The notes below the pieces were generated by a model that did not search any database, was not told the DNA's origin, and saw nothing but the letters and a program-made list of their open reading frames with translations. Of a stretch of 64,000 bases of DNA, positions 51,789 through 62,631 are shown piece after piece. Source of the DNA: Edolisoma coerulescens (taxonomy: Eukaryota > Chordata > Aves > Passeriformes > Campephagidae). The stretch spans positions 1,077,603 through 1,141,602 of the forward strand of contig VWZW01004624.1 in the NCBI GenBank assembly GCA_013397115.1, read 5' to 3'. A program made the translations under genes and the position numbers. Within the stretch, counting starts at the first letter, position 1, and each line of letters begins with the position of its first letter.

Positions 51789-53879
51789 AAAATGTTTTTT
51801 CATCTGTGACAGATATTTCTCATTCAATAGGATATAGGTAATTTGGCAGTTTTCATTTCATGACAACGTCTGTATCAATTTTTTTTTCAGTTGTTGGCTT
51901 ACTTTGATTTGCCTTCTGTTAGGTGGGAGGAAAAAAGAAGGGAGGATAAGAGAAAATGCATGCCCCTTTCTGCCCTTCTCTGTGCTCTTCTCTTAAGGAA
52001 CCCTTTTCTATGGTTTCAATAACTCAGTCCCATCTAAAATTGCTTCATGTATTTTTGCAAGTTTAGTTTCTATCATATTTATTCTACTCCAAAGGACTTT
52101 TTAAAATATATTTTGAAAGAATGATCTCAGTATAAGACTTGAACCACAGAAAATACAGTTAAAGACTAATGTCTTATATGGTGATTGTCTAATCTACTTA
52201 ATGTACATATTTCTGTGGTGTGTAGGGACCAAAGAATAATGAAATGTGTCCTTTCATTTGAGTGTAGAGTCTCCATTAATAAAGTGAAATGCTTGTTTGC
52301 CCTCTTGTCTGCTACTTTATAATTGAAAGGGCCTTCAGAGAATGTTTTAATGGGATAATAATTTGGTCTTAGTAGAGGAAATTAATAAGAAATGCTCTGT
52401 TAACTATAAAAAAGGAAAATAAATTTATGGGCTAAGTGTTAGTTTGATATTTTGTGAAATATTTTCAGTGAATACTTTTAACCTGTACACCACTGACTTG
52501 TCCTATTTCTTCATTTATATATTGCAGACAGTAAGTTCACTTGTTATGTAGTCTTACGACAAGTTCAGAGGTTATTTATTTCTAACAGTGGGGTCTGATA
52601 CACAATCAGAAGCAACAAAAGAAAGCTTAGACTTATTTTTATCAATAAATTTACATGAAATTATTCACAAAAACTGCTTAACTTATAGTGAAATTTTATG
52701 TAACTACTGATACAAACTCCAGCTAACTTGAACCAATTGTGTTTTTGAAAAGCACCATTTATCTATTTGAATGAGTGTAAGTTTGCAGTGACTTTCTGTT
52801 GTTTTTCACTTCCCTATGTCATCTGGAGTTCTTAATTGCTTCTCTTTTACACATCTGTGTCAATATGTTTAATTGTCTTATATAACTAGTCTAACAATCT
52901 TTACCAGTAGGTTTTTAGTGTGTTTCACCTATATTATGCCTGCATTGTCTGTCATTGTGTAATACTGAGACACTTAAAATCCTACACACATTTATCTTTA
53001 TAAGGTCCCTGTGCAGCAGAAACTGCTTTTGCTCTTGTTTTATAGCTGCAGGATGAAGACATGAAGAGATTAGACAAATGTGGCTGAGGACTTTCAAAAT
53101 TTGATGACAGAACAGGGACTTGCAGCATGTCTCTCAGTTCTTAGGCTGGTATGGAAATCTGCCAGCCAGTTTTTCAGTTATTTGAAAATACTGTTTCATA
53201 TGAATGGAAGTGTTACATTATAACACTGCCATTAATGTGTAGAAATTTTTAATCTTTGAAATGAATCTTTTTGTACTTTCTTCAGATTTCAGATAACGTA
53301 GGTGTCTGCTGTTTTATATTCTTAAGTGAGAACCATACCCAGGAACCCTTCATTTGACAGACTGTTGTACTATTTGTGGAATCATGGGTGGAACACTACA
53401 TTTTACTAGTCTAGTTTCTCTTGTCTCTCAGGTCAAGGTTTTAGAATTAATTCGTCTACTGCAGCAATTTTTGTCAGTCAAAGCAGTGATGTGAAAAGGG
53501 AATTTTATACAAGTAACCCATACCAGAAATATGAAGGGCACAGAACATAAAATCTGTGAGGATTACTGAAGGTTCGCAAAAATGCAACAGAGAAGCTGGT
53601 CACTGGAAGAAGAGGAAAATAAAAAAGGTTTTCTTGGTCAGCCTAGAAAGTTAAGCTCTGGTTTTAAGTAAGGACTGGCAAGATGCTTCTCAAAAATTCC
53701 TTGGGAATGCAGAAAACCAAATATAACCTCTCAGTCTTAAACTAATAAGAAAACTTTTGTGTTTTGTTTTTGACTTATTTTTCTTAATCTTCCAAATTTG
53801 CAAACACCAAATTATATAGCTTGTGAATATTTTATGAGAGCAAAATGCTGGGTTATCTCATCAGCCATGTTTTCTGTGG

Positions 53880-54025
53880 ATCATTCTGGTTCTTTTATTC
53901 AGTGAAAGGAATAATGTTTGTCTGGGTATCAATAATTAATCCTTTGAAACAAGTCAGACCATAGCTACAGTATGATAACTGACGTCAATGTAACCTAATA
54001 TTCAAAGAAACGCTGTGGACAGGCC
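53880..54025. promoter_or_regulatory. Candidate element with perfect CRE
   Basis: TGACGTCA at 53980-53987 is the full palindromic cAMP response element, the only one in the window. About 40 bp upstream lies ATCAATAATTAATCC followed by TTTGAAAC, giving a homeodomain core and a TCF/LEF-like site. Intact CpG in the CRE argues against decay. Activity is inference. Confidence 0.4.
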
Positions 54026-55989
54026 AGTTTAGAAGTACCTCTTCGCTCACATTTAGTTAGTTTAGCTTTTTCTTTCTCTTTCCTACAAGGCTGATTCTTG
54101 CAAGAGGTTTGTAAGTCTCTGTAAAGGTGTTCACTTCTCACATTGCCATTTGCTTTGTTTATTAATATTCCAGTGAAAACCTGTGTTTCCTAAACTGCAC
54201 TGGAACAGGTGAACAGCTTCAGGGTTTTTTTTTTGTTTTGCTTGTTTTTAGCACTGAGTGAACTGGTATTTAGTAACTATTAAGATGGAGACTATGGATG
54301 GTAACTATATGTGACAGAAGGCATCTGCCATGGCAATATATTCAGTAGGTACCTGAAGTCTTAACATTCACTGTACATTGCCCAGGTTCTGAGAATGCAG
54401 CATAATATTAACAGTTTTATGTAAATTTATGATCCCTATTTGGAGATGTCAAAGTGGTGAGTGAATGTATTGAAGGACATGGGATTAAATTATTGACAGA
54501 AGTCTAATAATATTAAACAAAGTGTTTTAGACATTTGCCTAAAAGAAAGGAGAAATAGTCTTATATGCAAAATTATTCCTCTTCACATAGCACCTTGTGG
54601 TGGCTTTGGGGAAACAGGTGAATGAAAAGGAAAGGAACATAAATATAGATTCCTAATTTGTAAGAACGGCCACTATGAAAGTGTTGTTGGTATGATATAA
54701 AACATTTCTTAAAATGCCAAGCTCTAGGAATGCAATGCTGTTAATTGAAGGGCAGTTAGTAGAGATAATGATGCCAGCAACTAGCAATTTTATCTAAAGC
54801 AGCCCTTTCCTAACTGCTCCAAATGATATTTTTTTATCGTATTACTATTGCATACTTTAAACTAGGAGCAGCTGCCATTCTGACAGGCTCTTTCTTATCT
54901 CTTGTTATCTCAGATGGAGTTCAAAGGCTAGTACTGGGTTTGCCTCATTGGTGTTACTGTTTTTAAACATCTGCTTAAATTGAGCATACTACTTTCTCTT
55001 GAATGATGTGGGTATGACTCAGTGCTCTGTATCTCATGACAGGTAATACTTAATGATTTTTGTGTGATACTCAACTAGTTACATGTTAGATAAATGGGTT
55101 TATCAAATCCTTTTCTTTGTTTCACCACATTTCAACCCATTTATTTTCCCTCACATTACCTGCCTGTTTCCTATGTTTTTAACATACTTTAGCAAGATAC
55201 CAAGTTTTTTCAGTACCATACATCACAGAGTACTTTCCAGGTTGTCTTCATGGTGTCCTGTGTTTTTAGGTCTTTTAAAAAACCAGATTATTCTTAGATG
55301 GTGTTTTAAGTCTTTATAATATTGTTCTGATTTTACTTTGTGTTGTCCTGAGTTGAATGAGGTGTCTATCCAGTGGTTCTATGTTAGTACAGATATTTTA
55401 GAGGTGAAATGAAGCAGGCAGGACTACATTTTGAAAACTGTTAACTGTTTTTGAGTGAATTTTGCCTTTTTGAATTCTTCTTAAGGTACCTGTGTTCAAG
55501 AATCCCAGAACTTACGTAATGTAAATCAGTATTTATTGCTGAAAATAGAAGACAAACCATTTCTGGTCCAGGTCTGTGTCAAACCATTGGCAGAACACTG
55601 AGTACTGGTTCCTGCACACACCTTCTCATCCATTTTGTCATTAAGTTCAGGAAATATGTATTTCACAATACGCTGCTTCTCACTTAATCTACCTGAATGT
55701 TCCTGTCATCAAGTAATTAAAATAATGAAAACTGGTAAGCAGAGTGGGTAAAGATCCCTTACTTGTAATACTGAACTTGTAAATAATTAAACAGTTATCG
55801 TCACTGTCGGGTTATTATTTTAAGCACCTTTTTCAGGTGTTGGTTACTCAGTGCTTTGAGGTGCAGAAAGAGCGATGGAACAAGACTATGTACTTAATAA
55901 CAAGACTAATTTTTGTATTCAGTATAAAAAAAAGCAGCCTTTAAACCTCTTCTAGTGATCTCTACACAAATTGCATAATGACTTGGGGA

Positions 55990-56240
55990 TAAACTTTTCC
56001 TAATACTTAACTGCTAATTAAGTAAGATAAAAAGCTAGGCATGTAGATGAAAAATATAAGATATCCCAACTGAATATAAATATTACATAACAGCAACTAA
56101 TCTGCATATTAATTACAGCTACAATAATGTCAAGAGCTAGGCTGATCATGAGTCTGTTCCAAATCATACTTGGCAGGGGATGACTGTTTTACTTAAATTT
56201 TAATTAAGAAATAATATGGGTGGGAGATTTTAATAGAGGT
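55990..56240. promoter_or_regulatory. Candidate homeodomain-site cluster
   Basis: Three TAATTA sites (56015-56020, 56110-56115, 56201-56206) lie within 192 bp. The middle one is part of CATATTAATTACAGC. AT-rich background makes single sites cheap, but three so close is more than expected. Confidence 0.3.
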
Positions 56241-57064
56241 GAAATAAGTAGTATAAATACAGAAATACAGCCATTCAAATGTATTACAGACTTTAATACC
56301 TATAGAGAATCAAATACTGAATAGGTTTGTCATGTCTTACTGCTCTATTCTATTGGCAACCAAAAGTCAATATAGCAAAAGAACTGTAGGTTGTGAAAAC
56401 CTTTTCAAGATATAAAAGCTACCTTTCTCCTTCAATTAAGTAAATTGCCTAGTATTTCATTGAATGCTAGGAAATTTTAAATTACTGTTGTATCTTATGA
56501 GCAATCACATCTATCGACAAAAAGATTGGGGGTAAGGAAAAAACGTGCACAATGAAAGAATTTTCTAACCTTAATAGTTAAATGTTCACTAACATAAAAT
56601 GGACTTTTTCATTCGGCTCTTTTTGTTTAGTGATCTGTAGTTCTGTGACTTTCTATATTAAAGTCTATAGTTGTGAGTGTTTTTAGCTAGGTATGCATCT
56701 ATGCACTTTTAAACAAGGGTTGCTGGGTGGAAAGATCAAAAAAGACTGTGATTTCATCCTCATTCTGCCAATGACTTCTCTAGTGACTGAGTTAGGCACC
56801 TAATCGCCACCTCAGTTTCTTATCTGAGAGGAAAAGATAATTATACCCCCTTTACTATGAAAACCACATTAATTCATTCAGTATAAACTTGTACAGAGTA
56901 TGAAAGCTCACTGTGCCAATGCAGAGGAGGGCCACGGAGCAAAATCTGGTGTGTGAAGCTTACATTCTGAAAGACAAGCTCTAGCATTACAAAAAGCAAA
57001 AAAACTGGTGGGAAGAGAGAAAGAAATGGCATATGTAGTGTTTGAAGCAGTCTGTAGCTGTCAG

Positions 57065-57310
57065 GATGCTGTGGGGCTCCCTGTGGGCCAGGGGCCTGCC
57101 CAGTGCCATGGCTGGGGTGGCGGGACAAGGCCCTGGCCTGGAGCCTTCTTGGGGCCAGCCTGGGACAGAGCCTGTGGGTCAGGCAAGGGGAACTGGCTGT
57201 GGGCTCAGCACGGCTGGATGGGACAGGGCTGTGGGAGCCCTGGCTGGGGCTGAAATGGCATCCTGGGTCACGGAGGGCATCGGGGTTGGAGGAGACCTGG
57301 AGACAGCGGC
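57065..57310. other. GC-rich patch in AT-rich intron
   Basis: About 245 bp of strikingly G- and C-rich sequence with repeated GGGG and CCTGG words, sharply different from its flanks. It is stop-poor in all three plus frames, which explains overlapping open frames of 70-134 codons. These share no recognisable domain and have Gly/Trp/Ala-rich translations typical of GC-skewed non-coding DNA. A run around 57215-57245 has GGG blocks separated by 3, 4 and 10 bases, a loose quadruplex pattern. It could be an inserted element or a local gene-conversion hotspot product. Confidence 0.6.
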
Positions 57311-58139
57311 TATGACCAGTGAGGCATTGGGGACGTGTCTAGGTTGCCTACGCTTCAGTATTTTACTGGTGTGTAGAGCCTGGTTTTCTCTTTCCTGGTT
57401 TATAATCGAAACCCTGATGGTGGTGAAGGCATTTCTTTGGGACTGATCTATATGACTTTGTGATGCTTTGGGTAACTAATTGGCTCCAGCCAAGCGTTGC
57501 TCTGCTGGAAGTGCCTTGTACTGTGCCGTGCATCGCTGTCCTCTGCAATGAGCTCATTTCTGTAGGTTGTGCTCTGTGCGTGTGCAGCACAGGATATGTC
57601 TTTCAATGCCGAGTGCAAAACATCTGATTCACTGTGTCCAAATTTGTCAGTGAATGAGGTCCAGTTATGCAAATACAAAGTAATTTTTATCTTCTGTTGC
57701 GTTATTTGCTTGGGAAGTGTACTGAATTACTGTTGTAACTCTGAATAATTTGTTATTATCAATATAGTAACATCACACTGTGCTGTAATTGCTAGTAAGA
57801 ACATAGAGCCTGCTTTCTGGGGGGGGAAACTAACAGAGAAAAAAGTCTGATTAGCTAATTAAGTTGCAATGTTGAGATTCTCTAAAAACAACTGTTGGTC
57901 TCCATATTACATTTTTAGCGTTGTTCTGCTGTTCTTTGCTGACAGATTCAATGAAATTGCTTTATTAGTTAAGTGCTGCTCTCAGGGAGTGTCTGTATCC
58001 TTATGTCCAGCTGTGTCCTCAAGGCCATCTCACAGCTATGGACTTTGACCATCGCAGGGCAGTATTTCTACTGTAGCAATAATCTCATAACCAGCATCAA
58101 GCATCTTTGCTTGTATAAAAGATATCTTAAAGGAGACTA

Positions 58140-58640
58140 ATGGCAATTGATTTCCTGCTTAGTGGCCTACAGACAAGTCATCTATAAAAAAGATCTTTCA
58201 AGCTGTTCGTCTGTGCAGAGTGCTTGGAGCACTAATGCAGATCTATGGGTGCAGTTCAAGTGCTCAGTACTTGCTGCAGCACCGAATTTTGCTGCCTCTC
58301 CTATTCTTGTTCAGCATAAATTGTCAAGTATTCAGGAAGTTATTAGTATTATGCTGTCACAAAAGGCATGCTCATGGCACAGTCTGATACTTGGCGTGCG
58401 ATGTGATTTAAACGCTATACAATCCATGCTGGCTTTTCCTGTCGCTTCCCTTGATGTTTGTGCAGCACCATGACTGTAGCACATAGCAGGCAGTTACAGA
58501 GCGTGGCATCCTTGCTGCAGCATCCATGAGAGACTGATATGAATTCCAGTGCATGTGACTCATCAGTGAGCTCGGTGCAGCTGAGGCTCCTGTAATTTCT
58601 AGCTCTTCGTTCTGTGAGAGCCACTTACTGACAATAATTC
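58140..58640. promoter_or_regulatory. Candidate conserved element upstream of KCNMA1 exon 2
   Basis: About 500 bp of complex, repeat-free sequence retains nine CpGs between 58208 and 58610. It contains an AP-1 type TGACTCAT at 58556-58563 and ends about 600 bp before the exon. A 108-codon plus-strand frame at 58147-58473 shows no domain or splice context that would make it coding. Confidence 0.35.
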
Positions 58641-59197
58641 CTGTGATATATTAAACACTTTCATTGAAACACAGGTTCACTGATAGCATGGCAGCTCCCT
58701 GCAGATTCTCTATGATGTATTTTGTTCCCCTCACACTTGATAATTGCTGTCTTGTTACATCATGCTTCTCAGTGAAGGTTTACTCAGATAATTAATTCTA
58801 GTGATAGTAAATTAAAATTGTACATGAATTATGTTCACACCTAGCATGCATTATTTTCACCTGGTACATCAAAAGGTCTTTCAGTGTACGTCTGACAAAT
58901 TCATTCATATGTAACTCTATAATTGCATACAGAGCTGTTGTCAATTATGTTGCTTGTAAGGAAGGAACATATAGCATATTTGGTGCCAAATATGTGTTTT
59001 GAAGATATAATGTCAAAGAGAGTTTTATTATCTCGTTAGTCTTATAGAACATTTCTATTTCTCTTATTTCCAAAGAGATGTGGCTAAGTAGGTTCTTAAT
59101 TTCATCTAACAGGGATCCAGGAAGACAGATTTTTTGTTTTTTATAGCATATCTTGGCCCTGCCTGTATACTGGCTTTCACTGTCAAATTGCTAAACA

Positions 59198-59221
59198 TTA
59201 ACTAACCCAAATACTTTGCAG
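59198..59221 (+). other. KCNMA1: 3' splice site of KCNMA1 intron 1 with branch-point candidates
   Basis: The acceptor is TTTGCAG ending at 59221, immediately before the GAG that opens the exon. Two branch-point candidates fit the loose yUnAy pattern: TTAAC at 59198-59202 and CTAAC at 59202-59206, so the adenosine would be about 16-20 nt from the AG. The polypyrimidine tract is weak, because CCCAAATACTTTGCAG is interrupted by purines. This predicts an acceptor that needs help from exonic or intronic enhancers. Position is certain; branch-point choice is inference. Confidence 0.85.
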
Positions 59222-59386
59222 GAGGCCCAGAAGATCAATGGTGGTGGAGATACACAGGCAGATGGAGCCTGCAAACCAACAGATGAAAAAGAGGAGAATG
59301 TGGCAGCAGAAGTGGGATGGATGACGTCTGTGAAGGATTGGGCAGGAGTCATGATATCTGCCCAGACATTAACTGGCAGAGTACTT
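59222..59386 (+). CDS. KCNMA1: KCNMA1 (BK/Slo1 channel) exon 2: S0-S1 linker and start of S1
   Basis: This single exon encodes 55 residues of the pore-forming alpha subunit of the BK channel, a plasma-membrane potassium channel opened jointly by depolarisation and intracellular calcium. I recognise it from EAQKIN at the start, DEKEE in the middle and the near-invariant WMTSVKDWAGVMISAQTLTG near the end, followed by RVL at the entry to S1. Residues 1-30 are the variable hydrophilic cytosolic linker. Residues 31-55 are the conserved stretch leading into S1. Asp39 of the exon (codon 59336-59338) aligns with Asp99 of mammalian Slo1, a known Mg2+-coordinating residue. The exon is phase 0 on both sides: AG at 59220-59221 precedes GAG, and CTT is followed by GTAAGT. 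The open frame runs past both splice sites but loses all similarity there. The linker is one residue longer than I remember for human and carries Cys17 (TGC, 59270-59272) where mammals have Leu. Exon 1 and the later exons are outside the window. Identification is very secure; the species is not. Confidence 0.96.
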
Positions 59387-59411
59387 GTAAGTTTTCTATG
59401 ATTTTCTATGT
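59387..59411 (+). other. KCNMA1: 5' splice site of KCNMA1 intron 2 and adjoining U-rich element
   Basis: The donor is CTT|GTAAGT. The intronic side is a perfect consensus, but the last exonic base is T rather than the usual G, so pairing with U1 snRNA rests on the intron. Directly after it the intron reads GTTTTCTATG then ATTTTCTATG (59391-59410), a near-exact 10-nt direct repeat leading into a T-rich run. U-rich sequence just after a donor is the known binding context for TIA1/TIAL1 proteins, which help U1 recruitment; involvement here is inference. Confidence 0.85.
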
Positions 59412-62400
59412 TTTTATTTTAAGGAACATTTTTAAGAAGCACTGTGTTGCAGCTTTAGTGGAGGATTTTTGATTGGTTTGTTGCATCAGTACTGAGCCAG
59501 TCCCAATTTTCTCTTTTGGAAGTAAAATAGCAGACTAATTCCCACTGCAAGAGAGAGGCAGAGGGACAGCAAGTAAGAAAAACTGACTTCCAGACTCCTC
59601 CCCAGCCTATTTCAGTACTCTGGCCCTATGTTTTTGAACTGTGCTACAAACAGCGAGTTTATTAATTTCATATTAGGTGTTAAAACTATAGACGTATTTT
59701 ATCTGAAAGTAAAATTGTGCTTGGAAAAATTGAAGGAAACTTGGAAAATAAGCCCAATGTTACAAATGTAGAGAGTGGTCAGAACTGTAAAGCAAAGACC
59801 AGATTAAATTGGCTATGCAACAAGATTTATGATATTTTCAATAGACTAGTAATGATTTTATATTCTCTTCGTATTTTTATTAGGTTAGATATGCTTCATG
59901 TGAACTGTTATGTGTTAAATGGAGACAGATATTGATAATATATGATTTAAAGTTAAAAAAACTTTGTAGTTTTTCACTTTATTTAAACATTATTGCTTTA
60001 GAGCCTTGTCAAGCATTAAAATGCGAGGGTTTTCTGTGGAGTTCACTGCAGTAGAAAGTATCTCCTATGTCATTTTTAGGATGTACATACTTAAAAAAAA
60101 GAAGCTAAAGTGATTTAAATCCCATTTTAAACTTCAGAGAATCCAAATGAAACTTTCTAGCTAGTTTGGGTTAAACTGAAAAGGGATTTGGGTCTTTGGT
60201 TGTTTACTTGGGTTAAGAGATATTTTACGGTAAGTAAGTTTTGGGCTATAGAGTAATTATTTGGATTGGGGGGAGGGAATGGAGGAAAAGATGAGAGATT
60301 GCACTTCTTAATCAAGTCTCTTACAGGAAAAATTTGAGGTGAATTAATTGCCACTGTATTGTTTCGTTCTGCAAGCATATAATTTTGATTATTTTTCCTA
60401 AAAATACCTTCTTCACTTTTGCTTGTTAGTTGCTGACTTTGATCAATAGCTGGAAAGTGTGTTCCCTGGCTGCTTTTAGCACTATGTGTCTTCTATGTGA
60501 AGCTGCCATACTGACAGTCTTTTAGTGACTGTCTTTTAAAAAAGGGCATTTTGCATGTTTCCTGCCATCTTCAGCATTAAAAATGAAAACCCTAAAGCCA
60601 TGCTTCTAGATCCAGTTTAAGAATCAAGGCTAGAAATCCCCCAAACCCAGAGTCCTCTGCTCCTACCTATGCAGTCAGAAATTGCCCTGTGTTGATTTTA
60701 CTGGGCTGTATGTGAACACAGATCCAAACCAGCAACTGGGACCAAAAAGTAATACACATAATATAAAATACATTTGACTTCAATACAGTGGGAGAACTTA
60801 CTCAACACTGTGATGACTTCATTTATTTCTTTGGGGTATTTTTTTTTTTGTACTTGGTGTTTACTATTGCATTTTATAAGGGACCAGTTGGCCAATGTCA
60901 TTGGGTTAGGTTATTTCTGAGAATATATTTATAGTCTTGTCAAGGTATAGGAGCACGTATTGTGCTCATCTGGGTTTATCAGTATGACTAACCATCTGAG
61001 AAATAAGTATCAATGCATGGAACCTCTTAGTTAATTTTGGTCAGTTTAGAAAACAATGTGCATTTATTTTAATATAGCACTCATCAAGTTCAGTATTTGA
61101 ATTGACAGGATATAATTTATGGAGGACCATTTCCAGAATGGACTATTTGGCTGTTCATTTAAATTTTACTTTCTGAGAATATTTGCTGAAGGTTAACTGT
61201 TTCAATGAACATTTGTGCTAGAGGGTAACAGTCACATTATTTTTAGATATAGGATGTAGCAAAATCAAATCAATATTTATATTGAAGTATATTGTTTGAA
61301 AATATTAGGACTTACTCATGGATTCCTACTAATTTAATACAGCCTGTTCCTGCCAGCTGTTATATTTCTGAATTGAAGTGCAGAAATTTTTTTTTTCCCC
61401 TGAAGAAGAAAGAACTGGTGATTTCGGTTCTATGAAATCAAAATTGTATGAGGTATCTGACTTAAGAAATTATAGTACTCTTTTACACTGGGAGAGTTTA
61501 AATTAAAATCAATCTTATGCATCCAATGCTTACAAAAAATGCTTAAAAGTAGTCCGATGAAAATGGACCTGGGAAAAGAGTTAGAATTGAAGTTCAGTTC
61601 AGCGTGAGCACCTGAAGGCTATTGTGGAACTGCTGCCTGCGTTTGTTTGGGAAGTGAAGGAGACAAGTTAGCACAGTGTGGAGCACACATCAGTGTGAAG
61701 TAGAAGCTTATTGGTGTTTTCTGCTCGTGGAAAAAGCTCCCATCATTATTCTTACCTGGACAGTCATTTTCTTCACGAATTTCTTTCATGAATCTTAGTG
61801 GAATGTGCTGTTTGTGAAATCTAGAAGGGCTACTTTTTGGAACTCTCTCTACTGGAGTCTATCACCATATCTTTGCCATGGCTGATCTAGCTTTTATTTC
61901 TTCCCTAGTAACCTTACAAAACAGCTTTCTAATTTATCATATCAGTTTGTCCAGGTGCTTTGTGGATATTGAAACAAATATTTAAAAAGTGAGTGCTCCT
62001 ATAATTACGTCTTTAATATTTAAACGTTATGGCTACCCACGGGTGAAGAAAATAAAGGCCAACAGTATGGAAAATACAAGACAACATACATGTTTGAAGG
62101 TTGTAGCTTCATAGTGTAGTACAAAATTGGACATTTACATTGACAATGGACCATTTGTACAATTCTCCAGTGAAATCAAATGTTTCTATTTATATAACAA
62201 ATGGAGATGTGAAGGCCTTAGGCAACATTGTAGCCATAGAACTAGTTGAAAAGTTTTTTTTAGTCAGCAAATACTTTTTTTCCAAAATAATTTACAAAAT
62301 CATGTGTTTTAGTGCATCTGTTGGAAAGTGAGGAATGTTACTTGTTATTCATGGTCTGGGTCATTGGAGACAATTAGTGAAATGATTTTAATCCATTCAG

Positions 62401-62613
62401 AGACAAACACTGAAGTCTTTGATAGAGATGATTCCCCTCCACACTAGTTTTAAAAATGTTTAATTCATTGGTGGTTGTGAGGGAAGGAAGAGTTCTTTAC
62501 CTGAAATGAAAGTTGAAAGAACCCAACCGTATTTGTAATCTCCTCCCCTCCTGTTCCATTCATTAGAGGGAGAATTACATTTAAAGACTAAACAAACAGG
62601 AGAAATTAAAACC

Positions 62614-62631
62614 TTGTTGTTGTTGTTGTTG
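62614..62631 (+). repeat. (TTG)6 microsatellite
   Basis: Six perfect TTG units in intron 2, between ACC and GGAGC. Confidence 0.95.

Larger units (their letters stand above)
46977..53879. other. Intron 1 stretch, nothing coding seen
   Basis: AT-rich intron. An acceptor-like TTTTTTTTTCCCACTAG sits at 47423-47439 and a CACGTG E-box at 50788-50793. Apart from the palindrome and minisatellite listed separately, no element was recognised. Confidence 0.65.
1..59221 (+). other. KCNMA1: KCNMA1 intron 1, 3' part
   Basis: Everything upstream of the exon is non-coding as far as I can see. Open frames in this stretch are short (none above about 145 codons), lack codon structure, and match no family I recognise. 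The 5' end of the intron is not in the window, so intron 1 exceeds 59 kb here; the mammalian KCNMA1 intron 1 is also known to be very long. A 132-bp alternative exon encoding a 44-residue S0-S1 linker insert has been described for human maxi-K channels and would map to this intron if present in birds. I could not identify such an exon by eye. Confidence 0.85.

Noticed and set aside
57042..57446. 134-codon open frame on the plus strand
   Set aside because: It coincides with a GC-rich patch that is stop-poor in all three plus frames. The Gly/Trp/Ala-rich translation is compositional.
58147..58473. 108-codon open frame shortly before the KCNMA1 exon
   Set aside because: It does not resemble any KCNMA1 segment and lacks clear splice sites in a compatible phase. 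Treated as a possible non-coding element instead.
59216..59401. Reading the KCNMA1 segment as a free-standing 61-codon gene
   Set aside because: The first codon would be TTG inside the intronic acceptor and the last residues come from the intronic donor. The splice sites at 59221 and 59387 define it as an internal exon.
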